Below, piece after piece: positions 24,701 through 36,500 of a stretch of 64,000 nucleotides of DNA; the first letter of the stretch is position 1, and each line of letters starts with the position of its first letter. Position numbers and translations under genes: made by a program. The stretch is from the NCBI GenBank assembly GCA_018417955.1, contig JACTVC010000001.1, positions 1,798,001-1,862,000 on the forward strand, written 5' to 3'. This DNA is from Laccaria trichodermophora (lineage: Eukaryota; Basidiomycota; Agaricomycetes; Agaricales; Hydnangiaceae). Below the pieces are notes generated by a model. It saw nothing but the letters and a program-made list of their open reading frames with translations, did no database searches and was not told where the DNA came from.

Positions 24701-25437
24701 GAAGGGTTATCCACTGATGTCGACCGCCCTACTGAATCATTAGGGTGATCTAACAATATCGCATCGTGATCGTTTTCAGTGAGGTTAGCCCTCCTTTGGA
24801 ACGGGGTTTTGTCATTGAACATGCCGATTTGCTTGAGGTGAGCTACAATGCTATCTAAGGACAAAGCTTGACCGCCTCTCGAAACCCGATAGGCCTCAAG
24901 TAAAGCTTCTTTGTGTTCGGTGACGTGGGAGTACAGTTCACTCGAATCTTTGATGTTACTGAGCAGAAGTATCAGCCCCCAACTTATAGGAGCCTTGCGC
25001 ATGACATAAAAGACTTCCAAGGGGCCTCCAGGATCCATGCTCAGTAACATCCTAGTGTAGACGATCCTTCGTACTATAAATTCTGTTGGGCTTTCTCTCT
25101 CGTGCCCTCTTTCACGGAAGTTCTGCGTGTTATAATAGTTATTCATCTTGAGTTGCCAATGAGTACCGAGGAATCCATCTTTCAGACCCTTAAGAAATCT
25201 CAAGTAGTGCGACCGCATATACGATTGGTGCGTTGTAGGTAGGGTTATGAACCAAGTTCTCACCACCGACTTCTCTTTTAGGCGAAACCACAACCAGTAC
25301 CCTAGCGCTTCCGGGAGCCAACCTCCTAGATTTGCTAGTTGCTGGACATTCCAGAAGTAGTCGATGGCCGTCCAGTGGTTGCCATCCCATTCGGGGAGTT
25401 GCTCGACTTTCAACTCTGTTTTGATCGATGCAGGCAT
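18766..25437 (-). pseudogene. pol: Gypsy-1 pol (with capsid part), split by Pal4
   Basis: Two pieces, 25,437-21,444 and 20,609-18,766, join over the Pal4 target site to 1,946 codons in one frame. Domains in order: a capsid-like region (MPASIKTELKVEQ...), zinc knuckle CRACGSDNHWDKEC, aspartic protease (RLDSCADVTLI), reverse transcriptase with VDYRKLN and YIDD, RNase H (YTDASDEALG, VTDHAALQW), integrase with a zinc-binding H2C2 region (CDICQ) and a DDE core (MDFIVNLP, ICDRDPRWTS), and a C-terminal chromodomain (VERIVGHKRVG...WYLIRW). The chromodomain makes it a chromovirus, a group that targets heterochromatin. The protease has DSCA in place of the usual D[ST]GA motif; it may still be active. 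Confidence 0.9.
20617..21443. mobile_element. Pal4, palindromic element, 0.83 kb
   Basis: Left end CACTAGTAGCTGCAC, right end (inward) GACTGGTAGCTGCC. GCCGGTG is repeated exactly at 20,610-20,616 and 21,444-21,450 (7 bp). The arms carry ATGGCAGCTGCC, then CTTGATCAGCTACCGTGA, then TTTCATT/TTTCATTGATT repeats; an AT-rich single-copy loop lies between about 20,850 and 21,080. It interrupts pol between the RNase H and integrase parts, and its removal restores LTIIHRLGRKHSN. It is the smallest member of the Pal family. Confidence 0.85.
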
Positions 25438-25530
25438 GTTTCCGTATGGAGGTTGAGGCCAACCTGCTCCTCCCGGACCAGGAGGATCGTTACCCCCTCC
25501 TCCTGGAGGAGGTGGGCTCGAATGTCGCCT

Positions 25531-27213
25531 CTAATCAAGTCTCTCGCCTTTGGACTGTCCCTGCGTCTTCATCGCTCGCCATACCACCAGCAAGCAAGCC
25601 GAATGGGAATCCAGGAGGAGAAGGATCTCCACCTGGAAGAGGAGTTCCAGACGATAACAGAGGGAATGGCAACCGCGGAAGTGGTGGCAGAGGACCTCCT
25701 CCGAATAACAGCAACCACGGAGGTGGAGGTGGAGGATTCCCTCCCCCCGGAGGTGGCGGAGGAGGTGGAGGTGGATTTCCCTCCTCAGGTAATGGTAATA
25801 ATAGAAACGAAGGTCACGCACCTCCTTCAGGTTTTCCTTCGGGAAATGGAGGGTGACTGTTTGATTCTGGTCGGCAATCATCAAATTCTTGACGTTATCC
25901 CCTAGATTCGAGCGAGATGGAGTGGCGAGACCAACGGTTACATTGGGGTTGGCGTTATAGGTTGGGGTCGAGAAGAATACACCCGAGTTGGTGTTGTCTT
26001 CTCTTTCCAGGAACTGCTTACCCGTCCGGAACGGCATTTGAAACCCAAAAGATGGTTCCAGTCCATGAGTTTGGTCGCGGCCTTGTTCGATACTTGGATT
26101 ATTGTCGTGCCACGGTGAGTTAGAATCGTCCCAGTCGACTTTCTTCTTGACTTCTGCAGAGGAAGGCTCGCCATCTTGTCGAGGCGAGGATGCTATTTCC
26201 TTCACAGGTTCGTCCCACGTCAGAGCCTGTGTAGGGTGCAGAATATCCCAGCTAACTCCGTCCTTGACGGCTTGGCGGGCGTTGGGCGTGAGCTGGCTTT
26301 GATGGTGTGGAACATTTTCTAGTAAAAATCTCATGCGTCCGTCCACTCCTTCAATGTTCTCAAAATCGCTGTATAGTTCGGGTGCCATCGAGACGGGAGA
26401 AAGGGGAATTTCGTTCCCTTGATACTCAGCTTCGTATTTCATGACTGTCTGTTGGGCTACTTGAAGTCGTTTGACCAAAATCTTATAGGCCATATCCAAC
26501 TGTGATCTACTCTCACAACCTTTCAGAGCAGTAGTCATGGTATCTTCGGGATCGATGGAATACACTCGCGTTCTCTCCTCAATGAGGCTGGCCATTCGAT
26601 GGAGAAAAGTCTGCATTTCATTGACGGCGCGAAGGATGCGAGCGAGCTTCTCTTCCTTAACGCATATACTAGTATAAGGATCGATTCCTTCCCCTGTTTT
26701 ACGTGTGATGTCTGCAGGATTGAGGTTAGGATGTAGCAGAATCCATGAAACTTCCATTGCTGTAGATAATTTGCCTCCTCCCTCTAAGTTGTACTCGAGG
26801 ATCAAATTGTACATAGGGGAAAGGGAGTACCCCTTTCCCATGCCTAAGCGAGATGTCACTGCAGCTGCCTCCTCGTCGACAGGGAGCGTAGTAGGTGTGA
26901 CCGAAGCGGGGGGAGAGGAGAGTGGTGAACTATAACTAGAAGATGCATCTCCTCTGGGTCTACGCTGAGGAGAGGGGTCGTTTCCGTCCGAGGGCAGGGG
27001 AGCGATGGAGCGGGCAGACGGAAATTGGGATTCCTGTGTGTTAACTTGAGTCGGATAAGGGATGTGAGGCGGTTGATCGCGTGTTGGAGCATAAGAGTCC
27101 ATCGTCCGATCATTAGACGGGCTTCTTCTCCAATTTGAAGAAGAGCTCGGCAGAGGGGACGTCGAAGAGCTGGGCTTGGAGACCTTAGCGGAGGAAGTGG
27201 CTGTAGGAGCCAT
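25531..27213 (-). pseudogene. gag: Gypsy-1 gag, likely frameshifted at the 3' end
   Basis: A 560-codon frame with a Ser/Pro-rich N-terminus, the block GKGYSLSPMYNLILEYNLEGG shared with Gypsy-2, and a helical middle. After about residue 450 the frame becomes His/Leu-rich nonsense, while another frame there encodes Pro/Gly runs (GNPPPPPPPPPGGG) that lead into the capsid part of pol. I infer that the native product ran through this Pro-rich linker and that a frameshift lies near 25,850, unless programmed frameshifting is used. The frame is open upstream of the ATG at 27,213 (RGGRPAYGG), and Gypsy-2 has the same upstream peptide, so the true start may be earlier. Confidence 0.7.
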
Positions 27214-27466
27214 GAGCCTTGATGTACCGCCATAAGCCGGTCTCCCTCCTCTTGACCCAAGGGGAGGGGAGGTTTTTCTCGTGATGCGATTTGTCGCCAG
27301 TTTAGAAAATGTTGGTGATTGTAAGCACTAGAAGCAAGAGATGCGATTGTCCTTGAGTCGTAGAAAGCAGTTTCGAAGAAGGAGTTGTCGAAGACGTGAA
27401 GAATGAAGCGAGAGGTTGCTGAGCTTGCCGGCCAGACAAATCGGCTGTTCCCACAGTGTCCACCTT

Positions 27467-27912
27467 TGTGAACTGCTACTTAGAGTAGGATCCACTAGGG
27501 TAGCGGGAAAGCCGTTGTGGAACTGGCGAGCAAAGGTGTAAGGACCCACTCCGTGGTCGCAGATCGAGGCTCACGCTCGGAGACGAAGAACGTGACAGTC
27601 CAACGTAACTCGTGTTCCGACTTCCGGGTGCAGTCCCACGGAAGTTGCGTGTTGAGATCCATCTTAACTTCTAGACTACTCAAGGTTTGCTGACTTCAGC
27701 CCTTGGTAAGGCTTTAGGAGTCAAACTCGTAGAGTTGGTATAGATGTAAAAGAGATAAAATTCCCCTCGTGTTGAACACGAGGTACAAATACAATGTACA
27801 AAGTATATGACGTAATACAAAAGTAAGGTAAGCATATATGAGATGCGCGCATGCACTGTAAGTGGGCAAAGGTGGAAAGTAACGATGTATGGGGTAGGAC
27901 TAACCTGTTACA
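27467..27912 (-). repeat. Gypsy-1 5' LTR
   Basis: 446-bp copy of 10,257-10,702, flanked on its outer side by AAAAT (27,913-27,917). The LTR of an element in this orientation carries the promoter and the start of the transcript. The internal sequence begins AAGGTGGACACTG on the minus strand; I could not assign the priming tRNA. Confidence 0.9.
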
Positions 27913-28101
27913 AAAATCTATTTTTTCAACTCTACTGTATTCATATTATTTGAATTAAATAAGCTATCTAAAGATGTAGCCAGAAAAACTTTTTTTTGTG
28001 ATGTTTCGGACAGGTGTTTTGAGGTGGGTGAATGTTCACAGAAATTTCTCTAAGTCAGCATCACACGCAGGGGTCCCTGCCAAACTGTGTTTGTTTGTTG
28101 C

Positions 28102-28193
28102 AGTTGTTCTGAGGTGTTCTTATTTTCCGCAGTCTGCCTGATGTTTGACCCCACAAAAAAGCCACAACAAGTGGCAAACACCTCAGAACAACT
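28102..28193. repeat. Inverted repeat between the two Gypsy elements
   Basis: AGTTGTTCTGAGGTGTT (28,102-28,118) is repeated inverted at 28,177-28,193. This lies in the 370-bp gap between Gypsy-1 and Gypsy-2, which otherwise shows nothing. It may be a small inverted-repeat element. Confidence 0.5.
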
Positions 28194-28282
28194 GGCTAGC
28201 GAGTCTACTAATTTACAGTGCTTTGCACTGCCATCTGCACAATGAAATTTCGAAATTGTGTTTGTGAGTGTTGTACCATGAC

Positions 28283-29388
28283 TGTAACAGGTTAGTCTAT
28301 TACATTTAACTACCCTGGACATCATTACTTTCCACCTCTGCCCACTGATGTTGCACATGCATTCCTACTCACATATATGCTTACTTCATTTCATGTATTA
28401 TGTCATACACCTTGCATGTTGTATTTAGTACCTTGTGTTCCACACGAGGAATACATCTTTTTACTCCTACACTACCTCTACAAGTTTGACCTGTAAAGCC
28501 TTACCAAGGGCAGCAGTCATCAAACCTTGAGATACTAGGAGTGAGAGACAGATCTCATCAGCATGACTTCCATGGGATTGCACCCAGCAGTCAGAACACA
28601 GACTATGTTGGACTGTCACATTTTCCATCTCTGAGCCCTTACTTCGATCTGCGACCAATCCTTGGGTCTTTACACCTTTGCTCACCAATTCTACAATGGC
28701 TTTCCTGCTACCCTAGTGGATCCTACATACAGTAGTGGTTCACAAAGGTGGACACTGTCGGAAGATGCCAATTTGTCTGGCTGGCAAGATTATCATCACT
28801 CACTTGACTCCATCTATCACCATCATCAATGAATTCTTTCAAACAACTCCATTCAGATTCTGAAGAGTTCTACCCTACTTAGCCCTAACTAGCACATCCC
28901 CATCACCATCATCCAAACTGTCATTGTCTCACACCCCAAGAAAGCCTTCCCCCATGCTAAGGGGAGGGAGACCAGCTTTTGGTAGTGCTCTCAGGACCTC
29001 AAGACTAAGGGCTCCTACAGCAGCTTCCTCAGCCAAAGCTTCAATAAGGCTGAGTCAATCAACATCCCCTCCAAGCTCATCTGTGAACTGGAGAAGGACA
29101 CCCAATGATCAGACAACAAGCTCCCTCGCCCCATCTTGTGAACAACCCCCACATCTTCCTCAACCTTCCTCACCTCATCAATCTGACCCTATGGCACCAG
29201 GAGGAAGTCCCATACACTGTGACTCTGGCAGAATCATTCCATTGAACTACAGCTCACTGCTTTCCTCCCCTTCTCTTTCTGCTACTCCTACAGTGCATTT
29301 CGCTGGTGACAAACTGATTGCCACAATGACACAACTAGGCATGGACAGAGGGTATTCCCTTTCTCCTATGTATAGCCTGATTCTCAAG
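28283..29388 (+). mobile_element. Gypsy-2, decayed 5' end of a related retrotransposon
   Basis: 28,283-28,744 is a diverged LTR (TGTAACAGG...GTTCACA) facing opposite to Gypsy-1, followed by the same internal start (AAGGTGGACACTG). Many CpG sites of the Gypsy-1 LTR read TpG or CpA here. The copy stops abruptly at the hAT end at 29,389. Because the two Gypsy copies are head to head and only 370 bp apart, they form a large imperfect inverted repeat. Confidence 0.85.
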
Positions 29389-29391
29389 TAG
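28924..29391 (+). pseudogene. gag: Gypsy-2 gag, truncated
   Basis: The frame encodes a Ser/Pro-rich N-terminus and ends at MDRGYSLSPMYSLILK, which matches GKGYSLSPMYNLILEYNLE of Gypsy-1 gag. It is cut at exactly that point by the hAT end TAGTGTTGCC. There is no good ATG at the beginning of the frame. The capsid, protease, RT and integrase parts are absent from the window. Confidence 0.75.
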
Positions 29392-30032
29392 TGTTGCCAC
29401 AGCTCAGCTAGCCGCAAGCCAGCTCACTGAACCGGCAGCTTTTGCCAGTTCCGGTTTGTGGATCACTTGAAAGCTGATAAGTCCAGTTCGGCTCAGCTTA
29501 GTCAGTGGCTTTGAACAGGTTATAGCTGGTAAATGGTTGCCGCATTTGATCACTCGCACATCAAGTAGAATGAGGGTAAATTTGTAATAGAATTTGAGAC
29601 AAATGCATTTTGTAATAAGTAAAATATATTGAACAAGCTATCAATCCTCGTCATCCTGTCCAACAACATGAATCACCTCATCAATATCTATACCGTCCTC
29701 CCTAATGTCTGAAGTTAGCTTCCCTAACAAATCCACTGAATCTTCATTGTCATCTGCGTAGTACTCGAGCTCGTCTTCTGTGACAGCCCATCCCTCCGTA
29801 AAGTTTAGCCATTGCTGCTTGAGCGAAAACTTTAACATTTGAAGCGCTTCCATTAGAACAGGGTGGATTCAATTTCGCCGCTTTGTATCAGTTTCGGCAC
29901 TGGATGAAAAAATGCGCTCGGAAGGAACCGAGGATGCTTGAATGGGCAAATAATCTAATGCCATCGCGTACAATATTGGATGAGTTTGATCGCTTATCTA
30001 CAAACAAATCAGTGGGGCAAATTAAAAAATAG

Positions 30033-32142
30033 GACTGGTGGCTACCACTTTTATCATATAACTAAGGCACTTGCCATAAGAGCTCTGTGTATAAGTCCAC
30101 GCTCTTTATGAGATATCGCTCTGGATATTTCATTGGGTATCTTGGTGGCTTTCATTAACTATTTCATTCCTGTTTCAGTGTGGTTTCAATAGATATTTCA
30201 TTAGTATTTCAGGCTATTTCATTGCGCTTTTCATAACTAATACTCTGATCTTTCAATAGATATTTCATTAAGAATGTTAGGCCCTCTCATTGTGATTTTC
30301 ATTAATTACTCAGTGTGCTTTCAATGGATTTTTCATTAACATTTCATGATATTTCATTGTGCTTTTCATAACTGATGCTCTGTGTTTTCAATAGATATTT
30401 CATTAAGAATGTTAGGCCCTCTCATTGAGATTTTCATTAATATTTCAGGATATTTCATTGCACTTTTCATAACTAATGCTCTGATCTTTCAATAGATATT
30501 TCATTAGGAATGTTAGGCTCTCTCATTGATATTTTCATTAATTACTCTGTGCGCTTTCAATGGATTTTTCATTAATATTTCAGGCTATTTCATTGCGCTT
30601 TTCATAACTAATGCTCTGCGCTTTCAATAGATATTTCATTAGGAATGTTAGGCTCTCTCATTGATATTTTCATTAATTACTCTGTGTGCTTTCAATGAAT
30701 TTTTCATTAATATTTCAGGCTATTTCATTGCGCTTTTCATAACTAATGCTCTGTGCTTTCAATAGATATTTCATTAGGAATGTTAGGCTCTCTCATTGAT
30801 ATTTTCATTAATTACTCTGTGCGCTTTCAATGGATTTTTCATTAATATTTCAGGATATTTCACTGCACTTTTCATAACTAATGCTCTGTGATTTCAATAG
30901 ATATTTCATTAGGAATGTTAGGCTCTCTCATTGATATTTTCATTAATTACTCTGTGTGCTTTCAATGGATTTTTCATAAGTAATGCCCAGAATGATTTCA
31001 CCTATCAGGGTCCATGAAACTATACACTACAAACTTTTCTGATGAAAAAGCGCACACTACAACCTTTTGTAGTCTCAAAAACCATACACTACAAACTTTT
31101 CTAATAAAAAAGCGTGCGTGTGCGCTTTTTCATCAGAAAAGTTTGTAGTGTATAGTTTCATGGACCCTGATAGGTGAAATCATTCTGGGCATTACTTATG
31201 AAAAATCCATTGAAAGCACACAGAGTAATTAATGAAAATATCAATGAGAGAGCCTAACATTCCTAATGAAATATCTATTGAAATCACAGAGCATTAGTTA
31301 TGAAAAGTGCAGTGAAATATCCTGAAATATTAATGAAAAATCCATTGAAAGCGCACAGAGTAATTAATGAAAATATCAATGAGAGAGCCTAACATTCCTA
31401 ATGAAATATCTATTGAAAGCACAGAGCATTAGTTATGAAAAGCGCAATGAAATAGCCTGAAATATTAATGAAAAATTCATTGAAAGCACACAGAGTAATT
31501 AATGAAAATATCAATGAGAGAGCCTAACATTCCTAATGAAATATCTATTGAAAGCGCAGAGCATTAGTTATGAAAAGCGCAATGAAATAGCCTGAAATAT
31601 TAATGAAAAATCCATTGAAAGCGCACAGAGTAATTAATGAAAATATCAATGAGAGAGCCTAACATTCCTAATGAAATATCTATTGAAAGATCAGAGCATT
31701 AGTTATGAAAAGTGCAATGAAATATCCTGAAATATTAATGAAAATCTCAATGAGAGGGCCTAACATTCTTAATGAAATATCTATTGAAAACACAGAGCAT
31801 CAGTTATGAAAAGCACAATGAAATATCATGAAATGTTAATGAAAAATCCATTGAAAGCACACTGAGTAATTAATGAAAATCACAATGAGAGGGCCTAACA
31901 TTCTTAATGAAATATCTATTGAAAGATCAGAGTATTAGTTATGAAAAGCGCAATGAAATAGCCTGAAATACTAATGAAATATCTATTGAAACCACACTGA
32001 AACAGGAATGAAATAGTTAATGAAAGCCACCAAGATACCCAATGAAATATCCAGAGCGATATCTCATAAAGAGCGTGGACTTATACACAGAGCTCTTATG
32101 GCAAGTGCCTTAGTTATATGATAAAAGTGGTAGCCACTTGTG
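30033..32142. mobile_element. Pal2, palindromic element, 2.11 kb
   Basis: Left end GACTGGTGGCTACC, right end (inward) CACAAGTGGCTACC, flanked by AAAATAG at 30,026-30,032 and 32,143-32,149. The two arms, about 1.02 kb each, looked identical over the first several hundred bases I compared. The arms are tandem blocks with ATATTTCATT, TTTTCATAACTAATGCTCTG and GGAATGTTAGGC; the inner end carries TACAAACTTTTCTGATGAAAAAGCG units, and the loop (about 31,053-31,112) is only some 60 bases. It sits in an intron of the hAT transposase (donor GTAAGT, acceptor TTTGTAG retained on either side). Confidence 0.9.
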
Positions 32143-33599
32143 AAAATAGCGAGAGACTATACTTACTGCCCAAAACCCTATAATATCTGTGCCACGCGGT
32201 GAGAGCGGCCCATTTTCGTATGACTCAAATTGTTCTTCAATGCCTTGGACCTGCTGCGAAGAAGCACCTGTAACATCCATCATATCTTCGAGTCTGTACT
32301 GTCCGGCTAAATCATGCCAGCTTTGCCTCTGTTGCTGTGAGGCTGCTGTACCAGGTGTAGGTTGTTCTTGTCCATGAAGACGGTCATGGTATTTTCGCAT
32401 CTGCAACAAGTATATTAGGTTACTGTCACCGTAACAAACTGCAACACTTACAGTATTTTTTATAATTACGGTGGCCCTGGCAACGTAATTAGGCTCCCAG
32501 TGTTGTCGAATCCATGACAATTGTATTGAGGGATTTAGAACTGATGATGTCAAGTTTTTAGATGATTGATGAATTTGAACCTTAACTCACACATCGCAAT
32601 AACATAGGCAGGCGAATCATCCATTTTCTTGTAGTAGGTTGTTGCCCAGTCGATACCAATATCCGTCCATCGAGACAAGCGGGGGTGGTCTCTCCCAAGT
32701 TGCTCCCACACCGTCATGAACATTTCGAAGGCAGGAATTGTGCCTGATAAAATGGGAGTACGCTCTTTCGACATGATTTTTTGCACTTGATGGGGTACCT
32801 AAGAAAAAGACTTAGCTTTGAACAGGTATCAATATTAGAGACATACACCGAGTACGATCTCAAAATCCTGGAGTACAGTCCACTCCATATCAGTAAGTCT
32901 AAGTTTTGCAAGCTCTTTGTTGATGGGCAAAGAAAGAAAATACTCGACGGCCTATTTTTATAAGTATACACTGATAGAGTGATGAATTTCAAACATACCG
33001 GGTGTAGATTACGAAACTGATTGATCATGAAATAAAGAGAATCCCACCGAACCTTCATGTCACGTATAAGTTGCGCTTGCTTAACCTGTATAGTTACCGT
33101 CGGATCCCCGGTTGACTTGAACCACCCTTTCTTGTTTCCATCCTCTATTACTTCTGCCAGGTGGTCATGTTGTTGACCTGAGGCGCGTACTGCTCGCACA
33201 GTACTCCGGCACAACACAATTGGGTCACGAGCAACTGCTTCTTCATAAGTCTGATTATCAGGATCACTTGGAGGGCCTGATGCGGATGCGACAAATCCCC
33301 CTGTATCATCTACCAGGCTGATATCAGTAAATGCATCAATGTCGTGATTCGAACATATGTTGGTAACGTGGGGGAAGCATCTTATATGGTTCTCCTTGTG
33401 ATTAAACTCGACGTCGCGAGGGCGTAGAAGTATCTCAAGTTCTCTGAGGAATGCATCGTTGAGCAAGCAGTTATCGAGAGTCCAATGGCCTCCCTGTGCA
33501 CATAAGCATAAAGTAGAAAAGGGAAAGGATATGAAACTTAGATGTGCCTTGACTGTGATCCTAACTCAATCCAAGAGATGGAGGACAATCCTTGCTAGC

Positions 33600-36500
33600 G
33601 ACTGGTGGCTACCACTTTTATGATTAATCTATGACAACTGTCCAAGAGCCGATGTGTATACTGCCACAGGTTTTATGAAAGGCATCTCATTAGGATTGCC
33701 CATCTATTTCATTCAATTTATCACTGGAATCTTTCATAAGATATAGGCAAGGATAATGAGATATCATGAGGATATTTCATTAAGCTCTTTCGCTTTTTCA
33801 TTACCATTTCATAGAATTTTCATTAGAATATTTCATTAGGTTCCTTCGCTTTTTCATTACCATTTCATAGAATTTTCATTAGGATATTTCATTAGGCTTC
33901 TTCGCTTTTTCATTACCATTTCATAGAATTTTCATTAGGATATTTCATTAGACTTCTTTGCTTTTTCATTACCATTTCTTAGAATTTTCATTAAAATATT
34001 TTATTAGGCTCCTTCGCGTTTTCATTACCATTTCATAGAATTTTCATTAGAATATTTCATTAGGCTCCTTCGCTTTTTCGTTCCCATTTCATAGAATTTT
34101 CATTAGGATATTTCATTAGGCTTCTTCGCTTTTTCATTACCATTTCATAGAATTTTCATTAGGATATTTCATTAGACTTCTTTGCTTTTTCATTACCATT
34201 TCTTAGAATTTTCATTAAAATATTTTATTAGGCTCCTTCGCGTTTTCATTACCATTTCATAGAATTTTCATTAGAATATTTCATTAGGCTCCTTCGCTTT
34301 TTCATTCCCATTTCTTAGGATTTTCATTAGGATATTTCATTAGGCTCCTTCACTTTTTCATTACCATTTCATAGAATTTTCATTAGAATATTTCATTAGG
34401 TTCCTTCGCTTTTTCATTACCATCTCATAGAATATTCATTAGAATATTTCATTAGGCTCCTTCACTTTTTCATTACCATTTCTTAGATTTTTCATTAGAA
34501 TTTTTCATTAGGCTCCTTCACTTTTTCATTACCATTTCATAGAATTTTCATTGGGATATTTCATTAGGCTCCTTCACTTTTTCATTACCATTTCTTAGAT
34601 TTTTCATTAGGATATTTCATTAGGCTTCTTTCCCTCTTTCATTACCATTTCATAGAATTTTCATTAGAATATTTCATTAGGCTCCTTTCCCTCTTTCATT
34701 ACCATTTCATAGAATTTTCATTAGGATATTTCATTAGGCTCCTTGGCGCTTTCATTAGATTTTCTTAGAATTTTCATTAGGATATTTCATTAGGCTCCTT
34801 GGCGCTTTCATTAGATTTTCTTAGAATTTTCATTGGGATATTTCATTCAGCTCCTTGACTCTTTCATTACCATTTCATGGAATTCTCATCAGAATATTTC
34901 ATTAGGCTTCCTGGCACTTTCATTAGGATATTTCATTAGGCTCCCTGGCACTTTCATTACCAAAACTAGATAATAATGATGATATGTATCACATGGGTTG
35001 TTGGGAGGGTGATCACATGACCAATTTCCTAAAATGGTCAAAAAACGAAATTTGTAGCCCTACACTGTAGCTTCCTGAATCTGTTTGAATTATGTTGTGA
35101 AGTGCTCCTGTTGTAAATAACATGATTCCAACACATTTAGAAAGCTAAATGAAAGGGCAACAAATATCATATTGTGGGAAAAATGACCAAAAAAGGATGG
35201 TGCATTCCATGAAAGAGCAATTGACACTGACAGACTACAAGAGTCAGATATAGACTACCAGGTTTACTGATAGATAGAGACTACAAAACACTATAAAAGT
35301 CAGACATAGACTACAAAGTTTACTGATAGACTACAAAAGACCACAAAAGTTGGACTTAGACTACAAGACTACAAAGTTAGGGTTAGTGCTTTTCCATCAG
35401 AAAATTTTGTAGTGTCCACTTTTTCAGACTACAAAAGTTTGTAGTGTGCACCTTCTTATCAAAAAAGCTTATAGTGTCCACTTTTTAGACCACAAAAGTT
35501 TGTAGTGTCTGCTTTTTTATTAGAAGAGTTTCTAGTGTCTGCTTTTATAGACTACAAAAGTTTGTAGTGTGCGCTTTTTTATTAGAAAAGTTTGTAGTGT
35601 CTGCTTTTTAGACTACAAAAGTTTGTAGTGTCCACTTTTTGAGGCTACAAAAGGTTGTAGTTGACATATAGTTTATAGTGTCCTTGACTCTATATAGGTT
35701 ATGGGGGTGAGGTTAAAGGAGTGACATGATTTTACATATTGCCATTGCTGCAGCATTGGTTTTTGACATCATGTACAGGTTGTCTTTCATGTCAAGAAAG
35801 GCTATTCTATGCCTTCATATTGACAAATACTGTCCTATCTCAAATCATAGTTCTAGGTTCATGGGGATATCTGGCTTAAGGATTGATATGACTTTACATA
35901 TAGATTGCTATTGCCATATCATTAGCTTTTCACATCATGCCCAAGTTGGCTTTCAAACCAGAGGAAGCCATTCACATCAATATCCACTGTTCTGTCTCAA
36001 TACATTGTCAACTTACATCTTGACCTGACTTAAGGACACCTCCAGGGAACAATCACCCCATCATCCTATAGCCCTCAAAGAGCTGATATCAAAGTTGGCT
36101 ATGTTTGGGATAGGCTAGTAGCTATCAATGTGAAAGGAGACAGAGCAGCAATTATGAATGTGAAATCAGAAAGTAGCCTGTCCTGATGTGAAAGGCAACT
36201 TGGGTATGATGTCAAGAGCTAATGATGTGACCATAGCAATATGTAAAGTTATTTAATCCTTCAAACCATATCACATGGACCTAGAACTATGATTTGAGAT
36301 AGGACAGTATTTGTAAATATGAAGGCATAGAATAACCTTTCTTGACATGAAAGACAACCTGTACATGATGTCAAAAACCAATGCTGCAGCAATGGCAATA
36401 TGTAAAATCATGTCACTCCTTTAACCTCACCCCCATAACCTATACAGAGTCAAGGACACTATAAACTATATGTCAACTACAAACTTTTGTAGCCTCAAAA

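Larger units (their letters stand above)
10257..27912 (-). mobile_element. Ty3/Gypsy chromovirus Gypsy-1
   Basis: This is a full-length LTR retrotransposon on the minus strand: 5' LTR 27,467-27,912, gag, pol, an extra ORF3, polypurine tract, 3' LTR 10,257-10,702. It is flanked by AAAAT duplications. Pal4 (in pol), Pal1 and E1 (both in ORF3) were inserted later; removing them leaves about 11.7 kb. The LTRs differ at nine sites by my alignment, so the element is fairly young. It is not autonomous now because pol and ORF3 are interrupted and gag appears frameshifted. Confidence 0.9.

Noticed and set aside
25428..25856. Gly-rich 142-codon frame on the plus strand
   Set aside because: It is the antisense of the Pro-rich linker of Gypsy-1 gag.
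29389..29400. TTCTCAAG as a hAT target duplication
   Set aside because: The bases after the right end are GCTTGCCT, which do not match; only an inverted CAAG is shared, which is likely chance.
33700..34900. Regularly spaced repeats resembling a CRISPR array
   Set aside because: Units of about 55-60 bp are repeated throughout with no unique spacers, the array is mirrored in the other arm, and the host is a eukaryote.
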